Source: Piscicola geometra
Taxonomy: Eukaryota; Annelida; Clitellata; Hirudinida; Piscicolidae
Direction: 5' to 3'
Assembly: GCA_943735955.1 (NCBI GenBank)
Contig: OX030968.1
Location: forward strand, 560,001 to 624,000
Length of the DNA stretch: 64,000 bases
Shown: positions 28,163-39,051 of the stretch, piece by piece
Layout of the letters: every line of letters starts with the position of its first letter
How positions within the stretch are numbered: the stretch's first letter is position 1
The notes under the pieces: generated by a model
What the model saw: only the letters and a program-made list of their open reading frames with translations
The model's database searches: none
Told to the model about the DNA's origin: nothing
Position numbers and translations under genes: made by a program

Positions 28163-28742
28163 CTAGGGGTAGAATTTCCTGGGCTTGAAGCGGTAGTCGG
28201 GCAGGTTGGACTTGCGGTGGTAGACTTGGTAGGGGTCGTCGACGTAAGCGTGAGGTACCTTGTACTCCATGTTCACCATCTGATGGTGTGTACGTGTGTG
28301 TGTGTGTGTGTGTGTGTATGGGTATGTGTGGGTGTGTGTGTATTCCTCCCCACCAACCTACATCTCCCTGCACCCACTCACCCCTCTCCCTGCACCACGC
28401 ACCTTATCGAGACGGATACACTGCGACTTGTTGCAGACGACGTGCTGCCTCAGACGATGCAGCCGCCGCAGCGACTTCTTCCACATCTTCTTCTTCCTGC
28501 CCGCCCTTGTGCGGATCCACAGGCCATTGTACAGACGGAAGAACCTGTGCTCGGTAAGGAGATGCATGCATCATCATCATCAGCAGCACTTTATCATCAT
28601 CATCATCAGCACTTTATCATCACTATCAGTCCATCATCATCATCATCATCATCAGCACCTCTCAGGGACCTCCTTGACAGTCTCGGGCTGGCCATAGAGG
28701 TTCAGCTTGATCCTGGTGCGCACTTGCGTCGCTTCCGTGCCC
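28163..28742 (-). CDS. Mitochondrial large-subunit ribosomal protein bL35m (MRPL35), 5' partial
   Basis: Component of the mitochondrial 39S/54S ribosomal subunit. Three exons: 28659-28742, 28403-28544, 28163-28279. Recognisable stretches: PETVKEVPERFFRLYNGLW across the first junction, IRTRAGRKKKMWKKSL, RLRQHVVCNKSQCIRLDK, and the conserved tail YVDDPYQVYHRKSN, ending DYRFKPRKFYP. This corresponds to human MRPL35 from its ...TVKAV..RFLRLHCGLW.. region to the end, with about ten extra C-terminal residues. The N-terminus and mitochondrial targeting sequence should lie upstream on the minus strand (28.75-30.2 kb). A possible exon around 29336-29380 (MHKKSLLDCIIRFVK before a GTGGTG donor) does not fit the phase, so I did not add it. 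The start of the first exon is also uncertain. Confidence 0.88.
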
Positions 28743-28780
28743 CTGACAAGGTGCAGTTGGTGCCATTCAATTAATAAATT

Positions 28781-28996
28781 GTCTATTTAAATTGAAATAA
28801 AACTGATTATATATAAAGATGTAATAAAAAAACAACTAATTAGTTTATTAGTTTAAATTATCTATTTAAATTGAAATAAAGCTGATTATATATAAAGATT
28901 TAATAAAAAACAACTAATTAGTTTATTAGTTTAAATTATCTATTTAAATTGAAATAAAGCTGATTATATATAAAGATGTAATAAAAAAAACAAGTT
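28781..28996. repeat. ~78-bp tandem repeat, three copies
   Basis: AT-rich unit containing TCTATTTAAATTGAAATAAA and ACTGATTATATATAAAGAT, nearly identical in all copies. Confidence 0.92.
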
Positions 28997-29029
28997 TCAT
29001 ATAAAATTATAAAAAATAAATGTCTTTAT

Positions 29030-29340
29030 CCCCACCACCATCAACATCATCACAACTATCAACATCATCATCGCCATCATCACCACCATCCTCAACAACA
29101 TCACCATCATCATCAACATCATCACCACCATCAACATCATCACCACCATCATCAACATCACCACCATTATCAACAACATCACCATCATCATCAACATCAT
29201 CACCACCATCAAAATCATCATCACCATCAACATCATCACCACCATCATCAACATCAACATCACCACCATTTCAACATCATCATCACCATCTACATCATCA
29301 TCATCACCACCATCATCATCATCATCACCACCACCTTCAC
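29030..29340. repeat. ATC/AAC-type trinucleotide repeat
   Basis: CATCATCACCACCATCAACAT-type low complexity; all frames open, no coding signal. Probably in a bL35m 5' intron. Confidence 0.88.
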
Positions 29341-29557
29341 AAACCTGATGATACAATCAAGCAATGACTTTTTGTGCATGATGGAAGGAGTGACATGATG
29401 AACCCCTACCAACCTCACGCCCACATTCACCAAGCCTCCTTCAAGTGTCGTATGTGATAATTACTATTAAAAATATAATTATAGTGATTAACGTATTTAG
29501 TTATTGAATTTTAATTCATAATAATTTATTTAAAGATGCTTTCATGATTATATTTAG

Positions 29558-29634
29558 AATATTTTAAACGTTAAATGATTTAACTTAAATCTAAATTTTA
29601 GATTTAAGTTAAATCATTTAACGTTTAAAATATT
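29558..29634. repeat. Perfect 38-bp inverted repeat, 1-nt spacer
   Basis: Left arm 29558-29595 and right arm 29597-29634 are exact reverse complements. The arms start AATATTTTAAACG and end TCTAAA at the centre. The whole forms a 77-nt palindrome in AT-rich DNA. Confidence 0.95.
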
Positions 29635-29984
29635 TTGAAACTTTTTGAAGCATATTAAATTTTAAATTTTAAATCGAAATCGAATCTTACTTGCAAAATT
29701 GCTTATTATAGACATTTATACTTGCCCTTAAAATATTTTATTAATTTGACGATAAAATAAAATAATAAAAGTGAACTTATATACAATTTAAGACGAGGTG
29801 TAAAATTTTAATAAGAAAACTCATTACCGTGTTAAACTTTTCTTCCTTTTCAAAATGATTCATCTTTGTTTCATTTATGTCTTTTTCATCATTATAGTTA
29901 TTACTTCTAAGTGTACTTATACATTTAAAAAATCTACTAATCTGCATCTTTTCAAAGCTATTGTGAGGTTGGTTGACCCTAATG

Positions 29985-30077
29985 ATCATCATCATTACTA
30001 CCATTATCACCACTACTACTTTCATCATCATCATTACTACCATTATCACCACTACTACCATCATCATCATCACCACT

Positions 30078-30113
<36 letters not shown>
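29985..30113. repeat. ATC/ACT trinucleotide repeat
   Basis: CATCATCATTACTACC repeats passing into a pure ATC run, followed by a GC-rich 55-bp stretch (30118-30172). That stretch could be a small exon (MRDMKVELYRLVERGVE before GTAAGT on +), but no gene could be assigned. Confidence 0.75.
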
Positions 30114-30114
<1 letters not shown>

Positions 30115-30782
30115 CCAAAGATGCGAGATATGAAGGTGGAGTTGTACCGCCTGGTAGAGAGAGGAGTGGAGTAAGTTAGATGCTGACCTGACTGTCACGT
30201 GATGGGAGGTGGTGGCATGGGTGGAAGAGAGGAATGAAAGAATGGTGGTAGTGAAAGAAGAATTTACCTCATATTTTTTTCTATTAATATTTGTTGATTT
30301 ATTATTAAAAGCGTTTTTTTATTTATTTAAAAATTATTTAGATTAAAGTTTTCAAAAAAATTATTTAGTTAGTTTGTAAAAAGAAAATTTTAGTATTTTT
30401 GTACAAATACTTATTATTCATAGCGTTCAGCTTAAATTTCTCAAAATAAAAGTTGTCTGTATAAATGACTATAAAATTACAATCCATCTTAAAAGTGGAT
30501 CGTGGAAAGCATTAGACCTGCTTGGATGGGCCACAACTTTAAATGTCCCAAATCAAAGCATCCCATTCAAACCTACCAAAGTTGTAAATCTACTTTCTAA
30601 ACTCAATATTTAATAAATAAAAAACAATTTTTGAATTGATCAAGTTGCTTTTGTGTTTGTGACGTGGAGTTTTTATAGGTAAATACTGACGCCTTCAGAG
30701 CAACAACAGATAAGGTCCTTATCAAAAGGTGCACATAACAGCCACAATTGAATTGTAAAAAGTTTATTCAATCAAGTTTGCA

Positions 30783-31359
30783 ATGGCCCTGAGGCGTTCA
30801 TCTTCACGAATATATGTCTTCTTGTTCTTGGTGATGTTCTTTTGGTTGTTTGGCATTGTCTTCGTCGCCATTCCCAGTCTCCGAAACAAAACCAATCTGG
30901 AGGAAGAGCTCGACAAAATAAGTGAGAGTTGTTTGGAGTTCATTTTTGCTTAAATAATTAATTTGCAGATTAAATTATTACCAATTCAAATTTAAAGTGA
31001 TCATTAGTTTCAATTTTTTTGAAAATATATTTTTTATTCTTCAAAAGTGATGGGAAATAAGAGATTAGTGAAAGAAGATGTAAAAGTGCCAAATGTTGAA
31101 AAAGGCCAACTGAATGAGGCTCTTATGAGTGACCACCACCAGACCAAAAGCACTCCACATGTGGTCAGTTCACACAAACACACACATACACACACATACA
31201 CACACACACATACACACACACACATACACACACACACACACACACAGGAAGTAATAGACAGTGTGACAGAGGAATTGGTGCGACAAGGTTTGGTGGTGCC
31301 CAGGTGGAACTGCACTGCTGAGATGGCTGTGTCAGGAGCCACTCATGGTGTGTGTGTGT

Positions 31360-31402
<43 letters not shown>

Positions 31403-34400
31403 TGTGTGTGTGTGCACGTGTATGACTAACACTTTCTCTCTTTTCCAAAACACACCACACTAAGAAAACGCACACACACGAACAGGAGAAATGGGCTCGG
31501 CAGTGGAGGTGAAGGAGGACCAGCTAGGCGAGGGTGACAAAGTGGTCTTCAAGAGGGGGTGGCAGGACAACGCCTTCAACCAGTTCGCCAGTGACCTCAT
31601 CTCCGTGCACCGATCCATCCCCGACATCCGAGACACCGAGTAAGGGATGGCGAGGATGCATTGTGTCATCTGTCTTCTCGCTCACCACAGCTCTAACCAC
31701 CCTTTCTCTCAACCCACCCTTTCTCTCAACCCACCTCCCTCAACCACTCTTTCTCGCCACCAGATGCAAGACGATTCCCTACCCGATCGCCTCTCTACCC
31801 GACACGAGCATCATCATCATCTTCCACAACGAGGCCTGGTCCACCCTGCTGAGGACCGTGCACTCTGTCCTCGACCGCTCCCCTCCCTCCCTCCTGCGTG
31901 AGGTCATCCTAGTCGATGACTTCTCTGACAAGGGTGCGTGTGAGGGGGGGAAGGGGGTGTGGGAGGGGAGGGGGTGAGGGAAAGGGGGTGTGGGAGGGGT
32001 GGGTAGGAAGGGGGTGAGGGGGAGGGGGTGAGTTCATGGTCAGGAATAGATTGTGGCGGAAGGAGAAGAAGGGCGTTTGAGGTGGAGGGGAGGGAAGAAG
32101 TATGGGGGAGTGAGTTGAGGGTGGGAGAAGAAGTATGGGGGAGTGAGTGGAGGGTGGGAGAAGAAGTATGGGGGAGTGAGTGGAGGAGGGGGGGAAGAAG
32201 TATGGGGGAGTGAGTGGAGGGGAGAGGAAGAAGTATGGGGGAGTGAGTGGAGGGGAGGGGAAGAAGTATGGGTGAGTGAGTGGAGGGGAGGGAAGAAGTA
32301 TGGAGGAGTGAGTGGAGGGGGGGTTGAGGTAAATTAAAACATAATCATCATCATCATCATCACCACCCTCGCAGAACATCTTCAAGCGCCATTAGACGAG
32401 TACATGGCTAGGCTTAAAAAGGTCATCATCATTATCATCACCATCGTCAGTATCATCATTATCATCACCATCGTCAATATCATCATTATCATCACCATCA
32501 ACATCATCATTATCATCATCGTCATCAAAATCATCATAATGACCTCCTTGCACCATCATCATCATCACCACCGCCTCCATTTTCCACAATCATCATGATT
32601 TACAACCATCATCATCACCATCCCCCACCCCCCAATCACACCACCCCCCCTGCCACACAGGTGGTGGTGTTGCGGGGCCCGAAGAGACAGGGTCTGATCA
32701 GAGCCCGCTTGATGGGCGCTGAGATCGCCCAAGGACAAGTTCTCACATTCCTTGACTCGCACTGTGAAGTGACCATGGGTGAGGAGGGGGAGAGGGTGGT
32801 GAAGTGACCATGGGTGAGGAGGGGAGAGGGTGGTGAAGTGACCATGGGTGAGGAGGGGGAGAGGGTGGTGAAGTAACCATGGGTGAGGAGGGGGAGAGGG
32901 TGGTCAGGTGACCATGGGTGAGGAGGGGAGAGGGTGGTGAAGTGACCATGGGTGAGGAGGGGGAGAGGGTGGTGAAGTGACCATGGGTGAGGAGGGGGAG
33001 AGGGTGGTGAAGTGACCATGGGTGAGGAGGGGGAGAGGGTGGTGAAGTGACCATGGGTGAGGAGGGGGTGAGGGTGGTGAAGTGACCATGGGTGAGGAGG
33101 GGGAGAGGGTGGTGAAGTGACCATGGGTGAGGAGGGGGAGAGGGTGGTGAGGTGACCATGGGTGAGGAGGGGGAGAGGGTGGTGAAGTGACCATGGGTGA
33201 GGAGGGGGAGAGGGTGGTGAAGTGACCATGGGTGAGGAGGGGGAGAGGGTGGTGAAGTGACCATGGGTGAGGAGGGGGAGAGGGTGGTGAAGTGACCATG
33301 GGTGAGGAGGGGGAGAGGGTGGTCAGGTGACCATGGGTGAGGAGGGGAGAGGGTGGTGAAGTGACCATGGGTGAGGAGGGGGAGAGGGTGGTGAAGTGAC
33401 CATGGGTGAGGAGGGGAGAGGGTGGTGAAGTGACCATGGGTGAGGAGGGGGAGAGGTTGGTGAAGTGACCATGGGTGAGGAGGGGGTGAGGGTGGTGAAG
33501 TGACCATGGGTGAGGAGGGGGAGAGGGTGGTGAAGTGACCATGGGTGAGGAGGGGAGAGGGTGGTGAAGTGACCATGGGTGAGGAGGGGGTGAGGGTGGT
33601 GAAGTGACCATGGGTGAGGAGGGGGAGAGGGTGGTGAAGTGACCATGGGTGAGGAGGGGGAGAGGGTGGTGAAGTGACCATGGGTGAGGAGGGGGAGAGG
33701 GTGGTGAAGTGACCATGGGTGAGGAGGGGGAGAGGGTGGTGAAGTGACCATGGGTGAGGAGGGGGAGAGGGTGGTCAGGTGACCATGGGTGAGGAGGGGA
33801 GAGGGTGGTGAAGTGACCATGGGTGAGGAGGGGGTGAGGGTGGTGAAGTGACCATGGGTGAGGAGAGGGAGAGGGTGGTCAGGTGACCATGGGTGAGGAG
33901 GGGAGAGGGTGGTGAAGTGACCATGGGTGAGGAGGGGGTGAGGGTGGTGAAGTGACCATTGGTGAGGAGGGGGAGAGGGTGGTGAAGTGACCATGGGTGA
34001 GGAGGGGGAGAGGGTGGTGAAGTGACCATGGGTGAGGAGGGGGAGAGGGTGGTGAAGTGACCATGGGTGAGGAGGGGGAGAGGGTGGTGAAGTGACCATG
34101 GGTGAGGAGGGGGAGAGGGTGGTGAAGTGACCATGGGTGAGGAGGGGAGAGGGTGGTGAGGTGACCATGGGTGAGGAGGGGGAGAGGGTGGTCAAGTGAC
34201 CATGGGTGAGGAGGGGGAGAGGGTGGTGAAGTGACCATGGGTGAGGAGGGGGAGAGGGTGGTGAGGTGACCATGGGTGAGGAGGGGGAGAGGGTGGTGCA
34301 GTGACCATGGGTGAGAAGGGGGAGAGGGTGGTGAGAAGACCATGGGTGAGGAGGGGAGAGAGTGGTGAAGTGACCATGGGTGAGGAGGGGGAGAGGGTGG

Positions 34401-34988
34401 TGAAGTGACCATGGGTGAGGAGGGGGAGAGGGTGGTGAGGTGGCCATGGGTGAGGAGGGGGAGAGGGTGGTGAGGTGACCATGGGTGAGGAGGGGGAGAG
34501 GGTGGTGAAGTGACCATGGGTGAGGAGGGGGAGAGGGTAGGATAGGTGGCTTGGGGATGGGAAGAGAAGGTGGGTAGGAATGGGTTGGTAGGAGGGGTGT
34601 TGAACGGAGTTAGGTGCAATCCCAACTCTCACAACATTCTCACCCACACCCAGACAACCTTACCCACGTCCAACCCAACCACTCGCCCACCCACCAACCC
34701 ATCCACCCACCCACCCACCCACCCACCAACCCACCCACACACCAACCCACTAACCCACCAGGCTGGCTGGAACCTCTGTTGGCCCGCATTGCAGCGAACA
34801 AGAACACCGTAGTGACACCCATCATCGACGTCATCTCCGACTCTAGCCTCGCCTACCACTACACGTCTGCCCGCTCCACCTCGGTGGGTGGCTTCGACTG
34901 GAACCTGCAGTTCAACTGGCATCCCATCCCCGAGGGAGAGAGGAAGAGGAGGAAGAGTGACGTCGACCCCATAAGGTAGGCGATGTTT

Positions 34989-35025
<37 letters not shown>

Positions 35026-38000
35026 TTTTGTCTGTCTGTCTGCTTGTCTATCTGTCTGTTTGTCTGTTTGTCTGTCTGTCTGTCTGCTTGTCTATCTGTC
35101 TGTTTGTCTGTCTGTTTGTCTGTCTATCTGTTTGTCCTTCAAGCTTCAATTGCTTGCCTTGCCGCTATATTGAATAAAAATCATTATAACCCCCCTACCC
35201 ACCCACCCGTTCACCCACTTACTCATTCACCCACCCATTCACCCACTCACCCACCCACTCACCCACCCACTCACCCACCCACCCACCCACTCACCCGTTC
35301 ACCCATTCACCAATCCCCCCCCACAGGTCACCAACGATGGCAGGTGGCCTGTTCAGCATCGACAAGGACTTCTTCGAGCACCTGGGCGCCTACGACCCTG
35401 GAATGGACATATGGGGGGCCGAGAACCTTGAGATCTCCTTCAAGGTGGGTGGGTGAGTGGGGAAGTGAGTGGGTGGGTGGGTGAGTGGGTGAGTAGGTGG
35501 GTGGGTGGGTGAATGAGGGGGGTAGGTGGGTGGAGTGTTTGGTGAGAAAGAGGGTGGTTTGGTATTTTTGCTATTATTTTTTCATTCACTTGAGCTTCAC
35601 TCACATCTCTTCTCACTCACTATCTCTCACACACCCACCCTCCCTCATCTACCCACCCTCCTTCACCCACCCACCCTCCTTCACCCACCCACCCTCCTTC
35701 ACCTACCCACCCTCCCTCACCCACACTCCCTCACCCACCCACCCTCCCCCACCCACACACCCTCTCCCACCCACACACCCTCCCTCACCCACCCACTCCC
35801 TCACCCACCCTCCCACCAACCCACACCAAGATCTGGATGTGCGGGGGCGTGTTGGAGATCGTGGTCTGCTCGCATGTGGGCCACATCTTCAGGTCACGCA
35901 GTCCCTACAAGTGGAGGAGTGACGTGAATGTCCTGGTCAAGAACACCGTCAGATTGGCCGAGGTGGGTGGGGGGGGAGGTGGATGGGGGTGGGGGGGATG
36001 GTGGTTTAGGGAGTGAGTGGGTGGGTTGTTGGATGGGTTATAGGGGTGGGGGTTGATGGGTGATGACTGAATTAAAGATGGATGGATGGATGGATGGATG
36101 GATGGATGGATGGAGGGATGGATGGATGGATGGATGGATGGATGGATGGATGGATGGATGGATGGATGGATGGATGGATGGATGGATGGATGGATGGAGG
36201 GATGGATGGAGGGATGGATGGATGGATGGATGGATGGATGGATGGATGGATGGAGGGATGGATGGATGGATGGATGGATGGATGGATGGATGGATGGATA
36301 GTGGGGAACTGACGGACCACTGCAGGTTTGGATGGACGACTACAAGAACATCTACTACGACCGCATCAACCACAACTTGGTGCACTTCTCTTCTTACTAT
36401 TGCTTTTCTTATTATTATAATTATTATTATAATTATTGTTATTATTATTTTATCCTATTTTATCTTTTTTTATCTCATTTTTTCTCATTCCATCGTCTTT
36501 CTCCATGTTGCTGATCTCAGTAGATCTGTATTAGTCTTCCTTCATCCATCCATCCATCCATCCATCCATCTATCTAATTTTTATCCACCCACCATCCAAA
36601 CCACTCCAAACCCACCCACCCACCTCTCTCACACCCTATCATACCCACCCTACTCTCTCCCAACCCTCACACCCTGCCACTTCTCTTCCACCCCCTCACA
36701 CCCATTACACCCATCCACCCCCTCACACCACTTCCCTCACACCCACCTCTCTCACACCCACCCCCGTCACACCCACCTTTCTCACACCCCCTCACACCCA
36801 CCTCCCTCAAACTCCCTCTTACCCACCCATCTTCCTCCCACCCCCTCACACCCACCCACCTCCCTCACACCTCCCTCACCCCCTCACACCCTCCCACCCA
36901 CCAGGGCGACTTCGGGGACGTGTCAGAACGAAAGGCACTGCGGCAGCGACTGCGTTGTCAGTCGTTCGAGTGGTACCTCAGGAACGTCTACCCGCAACAG
37001 TTCCTGCCCAATGAGAGTGTCTGTTCCGGGGAGGTGGGTGGTGGGTGGAGGAGAGGTGGGTGGTGGGTGGGTGAGTGGGTGGTGGGTGGAGAGGTGGGTG
37101 GTGGGTGGAGGAGAGGTGGGTGGTGGGTGGAGGAGAGGTGGGTGGTGGGTGGAGAGGTGGGTGGTGGGTGGAGGGGTCGAGGAGAGGTGGAGAGGTGGGT
37201 GAGTGGGTGAGTGGTGGGTGGAGAGGTGGGTGGTGGGTGAGTGGGTGGGTGAGTGGGTTGGTGGGTGAGTGGGTGAGTGGTGGGTGGGTGAGTGGGTGAG
37301 TGGTGGGTGGTGGGTGGAGGAGAGGTGGGTTGGTGGGTGGAGAGGTGGGTTGGTGGTTGGTGGAGATGTGGGTTGTGGAGGAAAGGTGGAGAAGTGGGTG
37401 GGTGAAGGAGGAGAGGTGGGTGGGTGAGTGGGTGGAGAGGTGGGTGGGTGGAAGAGGAGAGGTGGGTGGTGGGTGGAGGAGAGGTGGGTGAAGGAGAGGC
37501 GGGTGGTGGGTGGAGGAGAGGTGGGTGGTGGGTGGTGGAGAGGTGGAAGAGGTGGGTGGAGACGTGGAGGAGGTGGGTGGTGGATGGATGAGTGGCATTG
37601 GGTTATGGGGCAAGGTGCGTTTGGTTGTGAATATACTCACTAACAAACAACAACAAACAAACGACAACAAACAAACAAACGACAACAAACAAACGACAAC
37701 AAACAACAAACGAACGAGAACAAACAACAAACGAACACAGGTTCGCAACAAGGCTCTCTCGAGATGGCAGGGCGTCGATTCAAGTGTGCACTTGTGCCTC
37801 GACTCTGCCACCGAACCAGGCAACCTCAACAAGGCCCTCAACCTCTGGCCCTGTCATGGCCAGGGAGGAAACCAGGTGGGTGTGGTGTGGGGATGGGTGG
37901 GTGGTGTGGAGATGGGTGGGTGTTGTGGGGATGGGTGGGTGTTGTGGGGATGGGTAGGTGGGTGTTGTGGGGATGGGTGGGTGTTGTGGGGATGGATGGG

Positions 38001-39010
38001 GGTTGTGGGGATGGGTGGGGTTATGATTAAAGAAGGGTGGGTAAGATGGGTCAGATGGGTAGGGGAGGTGGAATGGGATGGGTAAGGGGGTTGTAACTTG
38101 TTAGTTTTTATATTTTTTTATTTGTTATTTTTATTTTGTGTGCACTGAAGTGCTGGTGTCGCTTCTCCACGCAAAGATCTCTTCTTATATAAACTATAAC
38201 ATTAAACAGTGTATAATTTATATAAACATACATATATATTTATGCACACATACAAAGTATATACAAACTAATTACAAAGTATATACCTTTATATACTGAG
38301 TACATACAAAGTACATACAAAGTATATACCTTTATATACAAAGTACATAAAAGTATATACTTTTATATACAAAGTATGAACAATAAAGTATACAATCATA
38401 TATACAAACTATATAACGCAGTATTGGTATTTGGACAAGGAACGACGTTTGAGAAATCATCGCAGTTGCGCAACTTTCGGTGCTCTTGATTATAGTAGTG
38501 TTGGCGGTGATGATGATGATGTTGAGGAGGAGGAGGAGGAAGATCAATACTACGCCTATTACTTTAGATTTGAAGTGATTTGTTTCTCAATATTATTGTT
38601 CATTTGTATTTGCATATTTTGCATTGTATATTTTGCATTGCATATGTTGCATTGCATATGTTGCATTGTATATGTTGCATTGTATATGTTGCATTGCATA
38701 TGTTGTGTTGCATCAATGCTTGATCGTCATCAGCACCACCTTTGCTTCATCGCGATTACCACATCATCATCATCGTCATCACCACACACACAAACACACA
38801 CACATACACANNNNNNNNNNNNNNNNNNNNNNNNNNNNNNNNNNNNNNNNNNNNNNNNNNNNNNNNNNNNNNNNNNNNNNNNNNNNNNNNNNNNNNNNNN
38901 NNNNNNNNNNNNNNNNNNNNNNNNNNNNNNNNNNNNNNNNNNNNNNNNNNNNNNNNNNNNNNNNNNNNNNNNNNNNNNNNNNNNNNNNNNNNNNNNNNNN
39001 NNNNNNNNNN

Positions 39011-39051
<41 letters not shown>

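Noticed and set aside
29397..29456. Short plus-strand ORF MMNPYQPHAHIHQASF
   Set aside because: Twenty codons with no splice or promoter support; the opposite strand is equally open.
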